From the NCBI GenBank assembly GCA_900545605.1, contig UQZL01000008.1, positions 1 through 64,000 of the forward strand: a stretch of DNA of 64,000 nucleotides. The letters run 5' to 3'. Below are positions 59,436 to 64,000 of this stretch, piece by piece (the stretch's first letter is position 1; each line of letters begins with the position of its first letter). Below the pieces are notes generated by a model. It searched no databases. It worked only from the letters and a program-made list of their open reading frames with translations, and was not told the origin of the DNA. The translations under genes and the position numbers were made by a program. The stretch is from an uncultured Collinsella sp. (GTDB lineage: Bacteria > Actinomycetota > Coriobacteriia > Coriobacteriales > Coriobacteriaceae).

Positions 59436-60503
59436 ATGGCTACCCCTAAGATTTCCGTTGTCGTCCCCATCTATAAGGTGGAGGAGTGCCTGGCCTGGTG
59501 CCTGGACTCCCTGCTTGCGCAGGACATGCCCGATTGGGAAGGCGTGCTGGTCAACGATGGCTCGCCGGATGGCTCGCGCGACATCGCGGTTGCCTACTGC
59601 GAAAAGGATGCGCGCTTTACATTGGTCGATAAGGAGAACGGCGGCCTGTCGAGTGCGCGCAATGCGGGCATCGCTGCGTCCACGGCGCCCACCGTTGCGT
59701 TCTTGGATTCCGACGACCGCTTTACGCCCGATGCGTGCTGCGTGATCGTCGATGCCTTTGAGCGCGAGGACTGTGACGTTTTGACCTTTGGTGCGAACCC
59801 GTATCCGCTGGAGGCGGGGTATCCGTGGCTTAACTATGTGTTGAGCCCGCGCGATGTGTCGTTTGAGGGCTATAGCTCCGACCTGCTGTTTAAGGAAGCG
59901 TCTCGTCCCTTTGCATGGCGCACCGCTTGCAAGCGCGATTTTTTGCTCAATAACGGGATCGTTTTCGACGAAACCGTCAAGTATGGCGAGGACCAGGTCT
60001 TTGACTTTGCGGTGTACGGCCGTTCGCGCAAGACCGCGCTTATCTCGAACAAGCTGTACGACTATCGCGTGGCGCGCAAGGGATCGCTTATGGACACCAT
60101 GCGCTACGACGACGAGACGCGTCTGCTGGAACATGTGAAGATTTACTCCGCAGTGCTGACTGATTGGCAGCGCGACGGTCTTGACGCACAGCATGCCGAG
60201 GACCTGGCGTACTTCCTGTGCGATCTGGTGCTGTATGACGCGTTGAGATTGCTGGGCGCGAATTGCGGCAAGGTGTTCGCTGCTGTTGCTGACGCGCTCG
60301 CCGTCTCTGCCGTTGGCAGCGATGCTGCGCTCGCACAATGCGCTCCTTCTGTTGCTGCCATGGTGCGTGCGGCGCTTACCAGTAAGGCCCCTAATGCCCG
60401 TGCGTGCAAAAAGTTCATGTTCGATTACGACGTCTTGAGGTTTGGGCGCCTGGGCGCGTGCAAGCGCATGGCCGCGAATGCTCTGGGAAAGCGAGAAGTG
60501 TAG
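59436..60503 (+). CDS. Family 2 glycosyltransferase D
   Basis: 355 residues. ISVVVPIYKVEECLAWCLDSLLAQ, NDGSPDGS, NGGLSSARNAGI, FLDSDDRF and YGEDQVFDFAVY. Start ATG after AGGAG, 12 bases after gene C. The last 90 residues are Ala-rich helices with a conserved basic end. Confidence 0.88.
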   Translation: MATPKISVVVPIYKVEECLAWCLDSLLAQDMPDWEGVLVNDGSPDGSRDIAVAYCEKDARFTLVDKENGGLSSARNAGIAASTAPTVAFLDSDDRFTPDACCVIVDAFEREDCDVLTFGANPYPLEAGYPWLNYVLSPRDVSFEGYSSDLLFKEASRPFAWRTACKRDFLLNNGIVFDETVKYGEDQVFDFAVYGRSRKTALISNKLYDYRVARKGSLMDTMRYDDETRLLEHVKIYSAVLTDWQRDGLDAQHAEDLAYFLCDLVLYDALRLLGANCGKVFAAVADALAVSAVGSDAALAQCAPSVAAMVRAALTSKAPNARACKKFMFDYDVLRFGRLGACKRMAANALGKREV

Positions 60504-62990
60504 ATGAGTATCAAGCGTTTGGCGCTTTGCCGCAGCCAGGGTCGTCTGTTCGTTTTGCTTCGTTTTGCCGGCATGGATGTCGCGGGGATTATTGAGCGCG
60601 AGGGCTCCCAGGCTTTTGCCCGTGCGACGACGAGCGGTTCTTGTGTGCCATCGCTGGCACTCCCGGTCGATCATGGCCGTGTGCTGGCAATCTGTCCTTC
60701 GGTTGCCGACTATGAGCGCGAGCTTGCCGTCTTAGTGCTGCCGTTTTTGGATGGCTCTGCGGTCGACGTCGACTTTGCATCCGGTTGCCAAAAGCTTGGA
60801 TCCATTCGCCTCGATAGCCGTAAAGCTAAGCTGGAATCGAAGATTAACTACAAGGCAAAGCCTGCGTTGTGTGCGCTTATCCGCGATGCACAGCGCGGCG
60901 AGCGCTGCGGCCGCTACGAGATTGATGCCGTCCGTTATCTTCCGGCCGATTCGAGCGCTGTGTGGCGCTATGAGGTTACCTGGGCGGGAGACCCAAAGTG
61001 CACGCCCCAGCTTCAGATACTCGATACGCATATGAATGTCATCGATGCCACGGTGCACGTGTTTGAGTCGCAGGTCGATGTGCCGCAGCAGAACGGATGC
61101 CGCGTCAATAAAACGTACCTGAGCGTTGAGATGCCCGAGGACATTCGAGATTATGTTGCGATTGCAACTGATCCTGCGGGCCAGATCCAGAGTGGTTTTT
61201 GCGCCATGGATGGTCGCCTGTACAACGGTATGGTCGACGACAGTTGGAATCGTATGAAGGATGCACGCGCGGACGACGCGGCCTATCGCCGTTGGTTTGA
61301 TCAACATCGCGCAAAGCCGGGCGACTTGGCGTGTCAGCGCGTCGCTTCGGCGGCATTTACCTACAGGCCGCCCGTGAGCATTGTGGTGCCGTGCTATAAG
61401 ACCGATCGGGTCTACCTGCGCGAGTTGCTGGATTCGGTGCTTGCCCAGAGCTATGACAACTGGGAATTGCTGCTGATGGACGCCTCGCCCGAATGGGATG
61501 CGGTGGCTACTCTTGCGGCAGCCGTTCACGACGAGCGCGTCCGTCGCGTCGAGCTGCCCGGTAACGGCGGCATCGTGGTCAACACCAACGCCGGTATTCA
61601 GCAAGCGACGGGCGACTACATCGCATTCTTGGACCACGACGACATCTTGGAACCGGACGCGTTGTTCCACTATGTTGCCGCCCTGAACAAGGCTGTCCAG
61701 GACGAGCGTCCCCAGGTCTTGTTCTGCGATGAGGACATGTTCCAGAAAACGGGGGAGTGGGGCCAGCCGGTCTTTAAGACCAGGCTCAACGTTGACCTGC
61801 TTTATAGCCATAACTGCGTGACGCATTTTCTGATGGTTGAGAAGGCCCTCATCGATCGCATTGGCATGTCGCCAGAAGGTGTTGCGGGTGCCCAGGATTA
61901 CGACCTTACGCTCCGCTGCCTTGCGGCGGGTGCGCGCTTTGAGCATGTTGCGCACGTGCTGTATCACTGGCGCGTACACCCCGGCTCTACCGCCGACGGT
62001 TCTGCCGATAGCAAGCCGTATGCCATCGAGGCCGGGCGCCTTGCGCTGCAGCGTCACTTTGACTCGCTGGGCGTTCGCGGAACGGTCGAGGAGTCCGAGA
62101 CGCCGTTTGTCTACCGCATGCGCTATGCGCTGCCGGAGCCTGCTCCGTTGGTGAGCATTGTGATTCCCACCAAGGACCACGTCGAGACGCTCGACGCCTG
62201 CGTGATGTCGATCGCCCAGAAGGCCACGTATGCCAACTACGAGATCGTCTTGGTGGAGAATAACAGCGAAGACCAGGAGACCTTTGTGTATTACGAAACC
62301 CTGCCAGAGCGCGTGGCTGCAGCATCCGAAGACAAGGGCAGCGCGCGCGTTGAGTGGTGGCCGGGCGAGTTCAATTACTCCCAGATTATCAACTTTGGCG
62401 TTAAACATGCCAAGGGCGATTACCTGCTGCTGCTCAACAACGATACCGAGGTTATAAGCCCGGACTTTATCGAAGGGATGATGGGTTATCTGCAGCGTCC
62501 GGATGCGGGCGTGGTGGGTGCCAAGCTCTATTTTGCTGATCATCTGGTGCAGCATGCCGGCATTTTGGTTGGCGTGCGTGGCGCGCTTGCCCATGCCAAC
62601 CAGGACTTCTCGGCAAAGCGCGAGGGATATCTTGCCCGCGCTGTGCGTCCGGGCAACTTTAGCGCCGTAACGGGCGCCTGTCAGATGGTTCGACGCGATG
62701 TGTTTGAGCAGGTCGGAGGCTATAACGAGGAATTCGCCGTTGGGTTTAACGACGCAGACTTTTGCCTGCGCGTGTGGGAGGCGGGCTACCGCACCATCTT
62801 TACGCCCTATGCCGAGCTGTACCACTACGAGTTCACCTCGCGCGGCAGGGAAGAGGCCAACGAGGACAAGCTGCGCCGCTGGAAGCGCGAGCAGGCACTG
62901 TTCATGCAGTGCTGGCCAGAGTTCTTCTTGGATGGCGACCCCTGGCTCGGACCGAACCTATCCGCTGAGAGTGAGTATTTCTCGGTCTAA
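60504..62990 (+). CDS. Large glycosyltransferase with two GT-A domains
   Basis: 828 residues. The first 280 show no catalytic motif (a beta-rich accessory domain). GT domain 1 starts at 290 (PVSIVVPCYKTDRVYLRELLDSVL) with FLDHDDILEPD; GT domain 2 starts at about 549 (VSIVIPTKDHVETLDACV) with VLVENNSE, LLNNDTEVISPD and GAKLYFADHLVQHAG. Each has a metal-binding DXD-like site. This organisation occurs in O-antigen and rhamnan polymerising enzymes that add two linkages. It starts immediately at the stop of gene D (TAGATG). Confidence 0.9.
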   Translation: MSIKRLALCRSQGRLFVLLRFAGMDVAGIIEREGSQAFARATTSGSCVPSLALPVDHGRVLAICPSVADYERELAVLVLPFLDGSAVDVDFASGCQKLGSIRLDSRKAKLESKINYKAKPALCALIRDAQRGERCGRYEIDAVRYLPADSSAVWRYEVTWAGDPKCTPQLQILDTHMNVIDATVHVFESQVDVPQQNGCRVNKTYLSVEMPEDIRDYVAIATDPAGQIQSGFCAMDGRLYNGMVDDSWNRMKDARADDAAYRRWFDQHRAKPGDLACQRVASAAFTYRPPVSIVVPCYKTDRVYLRELLDSVLAQSYDNWELLLMDASPEWDAVATLAAAVHDERVRRVELPGNGGIVVNTNAGIQQATGDYIAFLDHDDILEPDALFHYVAALNKAVQDERPQVLFCDEDMFQKTGEWGQPVFKTRLNVDLLYSHNCVTHFLMVEKALIDRIGMSPEGVAGAQDYDLTLRCLAAGARFEHVAHVLYHWRVHPGSTADGSADSKPYAIEAGRLALQRHFDSLGVRGTVEESETPFVYRMRYALPEPAPLVSIVIPTKDHVETLDACVMSIAQKATYANYEIVLVENNSEDQETFVYYETLPERVAAASEDKGSARVEWWPGEFNYSQIINFGVKHAKGDYLLLLNNDTEVISPDFIEGMMGYLQRPDAGVVGAKLYFADHLVQHAGILVGVRGALAHANQDFSAKREGYLARAVRPGNFSAVTGACQMVRRDVFEQVGGYNEEFAVGFNDADFCLRVWEAGYRTIFTPYAELYHYEFTSRGREEANEDKLRRWKREQALFMQCWPEFFLDGDPWLGPNLSAESEYFSV

Positions 62991-63066
62991 GGCAATGGAT
63001 TTTAGGAAGTCCTTAACTTTCTTTCGCTATGAGCTTGGAAGAAAGCAACGTTGGACTACTAGCTAA

Positions 63067-63552
63067 GACAAATTACGAAAGCTCGATACTTTCGCGATAA
63101 GTTTATACAAGCTTATACAGCTCGATATTATTCGATATAGTCTGCGATATAAGGGCTATGCCTATCTGGTGCAACTGGTCGGTTACTCCATTTGGCAGCG
63201 CGCCAACTTGCATCGTGCCAAAAGTGCCATTGTGAGCGAGCGCGACGTCACCGAAGGCATTGCGCTGGCAGAGGCTCGTTTTCACGATGTTGTTCACGAG
63301 CCCGCGATTTCTGGACTGGGACTTAACGATATCAAATACCTTTTGGCGATGTGCGAGGACAAACAACAGTCCAAAACATCCGAGATTGCTAGGCGCATGG
63401 GTAAAAAGACCAATGAGATCAGCTCTATTAGGGCCAAATTGCTACAAAGAGAGGTTTTTCAGGCACCACAGAGGGGTTACGTACAGTTTGCCGTTCCGGA
63501 CCTAGATATCTATCTGCGAGAGAATGCCGAGGAGATTCTCGAACGGTTCTAG
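63067..63552 (+). pseudogene. C-terminal fragment of an ATP-binding protein
   Basis: An open frame from a TAA at 63064 has no start codon with a ribosome site. From KGYAYLVQLVGYSIWQRAN it reads like the C-terminal helical/winged-helix part of bacterial AAA proteins with a small DNA-binding tail (IARRMGKKTNEISSIRAKLLQREVFQAPQRGYVQFAVPDLDIYL). The ATPase domain is missing. The region is less GC-rich than its neighbours. A truncated import, between the last glycosyltransferase and its duplicated tail. Confidence 0.6.
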
Positions 63553-63614
63553 GTCGAGTGAGGGCGACGTCATATTCTTTAAGACTGCTATCAGCGTCGA
63601 TTGCCATATCGGGG

Positions 63615-63827
63615 GAGGCGGGCTATCGAACCATCTTTACACCCTATGCCGAGCTGTATCACTACGAGTTCACCTCGCGCGGTAGGGAAGAGGTCAACGA
63701 GGAAAAGCTGCGCCGCTGGAAGCGCGAGCAAGCGCTGTTCATGCAGCGCTTGCCGGAGTTTTTCCTCGATGGCGATCCCTGGCCCGGACCAAACCTATCT
63801 ACCGAGAGCGAGTATTTCTCGCTCTAG
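63615..63827 (+). pseudogene. Duplicated 3' end of the two-domain glycosyltransferase
   Basis: Seventy codons (EAGYRTIFTPYAELYHYEF onward, to ESEYFSL) match the C-terminus of the 60504-62990 gene, with about nine substitutions, mostly at third positions in the DNA. The rest of the gene is absent. It shows that a second copy of a similar gene once stood here and was deleted. Confidence 0.85.
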
Positions 63828-63946
63828 CGCGAAGTGATGCCAAGATCCGGCAAAGTATCCTCAAGAGCCGCAAGGGCGGTGGTGTTTAGATACTCCTCGT
63901 CCAAGTGGCTCTTGCCATAGCGAAAAGGTACGTCAGGAGTTTTCCC
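63824..63946 (-). pseudogene. Possible 3' fragment of a leftward gene
   Basis: An open minus-strand stretch of about 40 codons reads PFRYGKSHLDEEYLNTTALAALEDTLPDLGITSR and stops; an in-frame TAA lies just upstream and there is no start. It looks like protein C-terminus but matches nothing I recognise. Confidence 0.25.
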
Positions 63947-64000
63947 TTAGGCATTTTGCGGCTATAGGGACAAGGTCGAACATCGTGTGAACGACATCGC
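63838..64000. other. Right-edge sequence without an intact gene
   Basis: Apart from the possible leftward fragment, nothing is seen to the window end. Confidence 0.4.

Overview
The window is a GC-rich chromosomal segment with dense, mostly well conserved housekeeping genes. The high-GC codon use, the gene set (a suf operon led by sufC with an Rrf2 regulator, a GGGtGRT/NifU-like pair, CarD, PckA, an actinobacterial-style Rho with a long N-terminal insert, an MPKTG-anchored surface protein) and the styles of intergenic repeat all suggest a gut Coriobacteriia, most likely Collinsella or a close relative. That assignment is inference from content; no marker gene such as 16S is present.

Left third (1-29.6 kb), metabolic and housekeeping genes: serine synthesis (serC, serA) followed by an M20 peptidase and a short DUF1015-like gene; a K+/H+ antiporter; a metallophosphoesterase; a flippase-like membrane protein divergent from an L-lactate permease; pckA; a B3/4-domain protein behind a structured leader that looks like an attenuator; MarR and DegV proteins; an MGMT-family protein; trpS; a MraY/TagO-family phosphosugar transferase; a candidate 6S RNA; a PflA-like radical SAM protein; tRNA-Ala(CGC); pncB; proB and proA separated by a frameshifted proline-iminopeptidase-like gene; HD-domain and CarD proteins; argS.

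Middle (29.6-49.7 kb): a 700-base gene-free stretch with diverged tandem repeats, then rho, an acidic membrane protein with a VanZ protein, a ROK sugar kinase, a class I aminotransferase, tRNA-His and tRNA-Lys with a partial duplication of the tRNA-Lys 3' end, a DinD-like gene, a NadB-like flavoprotein, the GGGtGRT/NifU-like pair, a RAYT (REP-associated tyrosine transposase) and the complete sufCBDSU operon with a divergent Rrf2 [Fe-S] regulator.

Right (49.8-64 kb), the cell surface: a lysozyme-like sortase substrate, a degenerate AAA-ATPase-like protein, and a cell-surface polysaccharide cluster with one inward-facing glycosyltransferase, a membrane acyltransferase and a run of five or more co-directional family-2 glycosyltransferase domains in four genes. 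The window ends in pseudogene debris: a headless ATPase fragment and a duplicated 3' end of the last glycosyltransferase.

The most distinctive feature is the number of short palindromic elements that share a GGGAC-type core. They include six hairpins with a nearly invariant loop that serve as terminators between 12.5 and 27 kb, an 80-base near-perfect palindrome, GTGCCGGCA-containing hairpins, and a GGGACAAA...GTCCC element at both ends of the suf locus. One RAYT gene sits beside one of these elements. I read this as a RAYT/REP system in which the repeats have been co-opted as terminators, but the enzyme-to-repeat link is inference.
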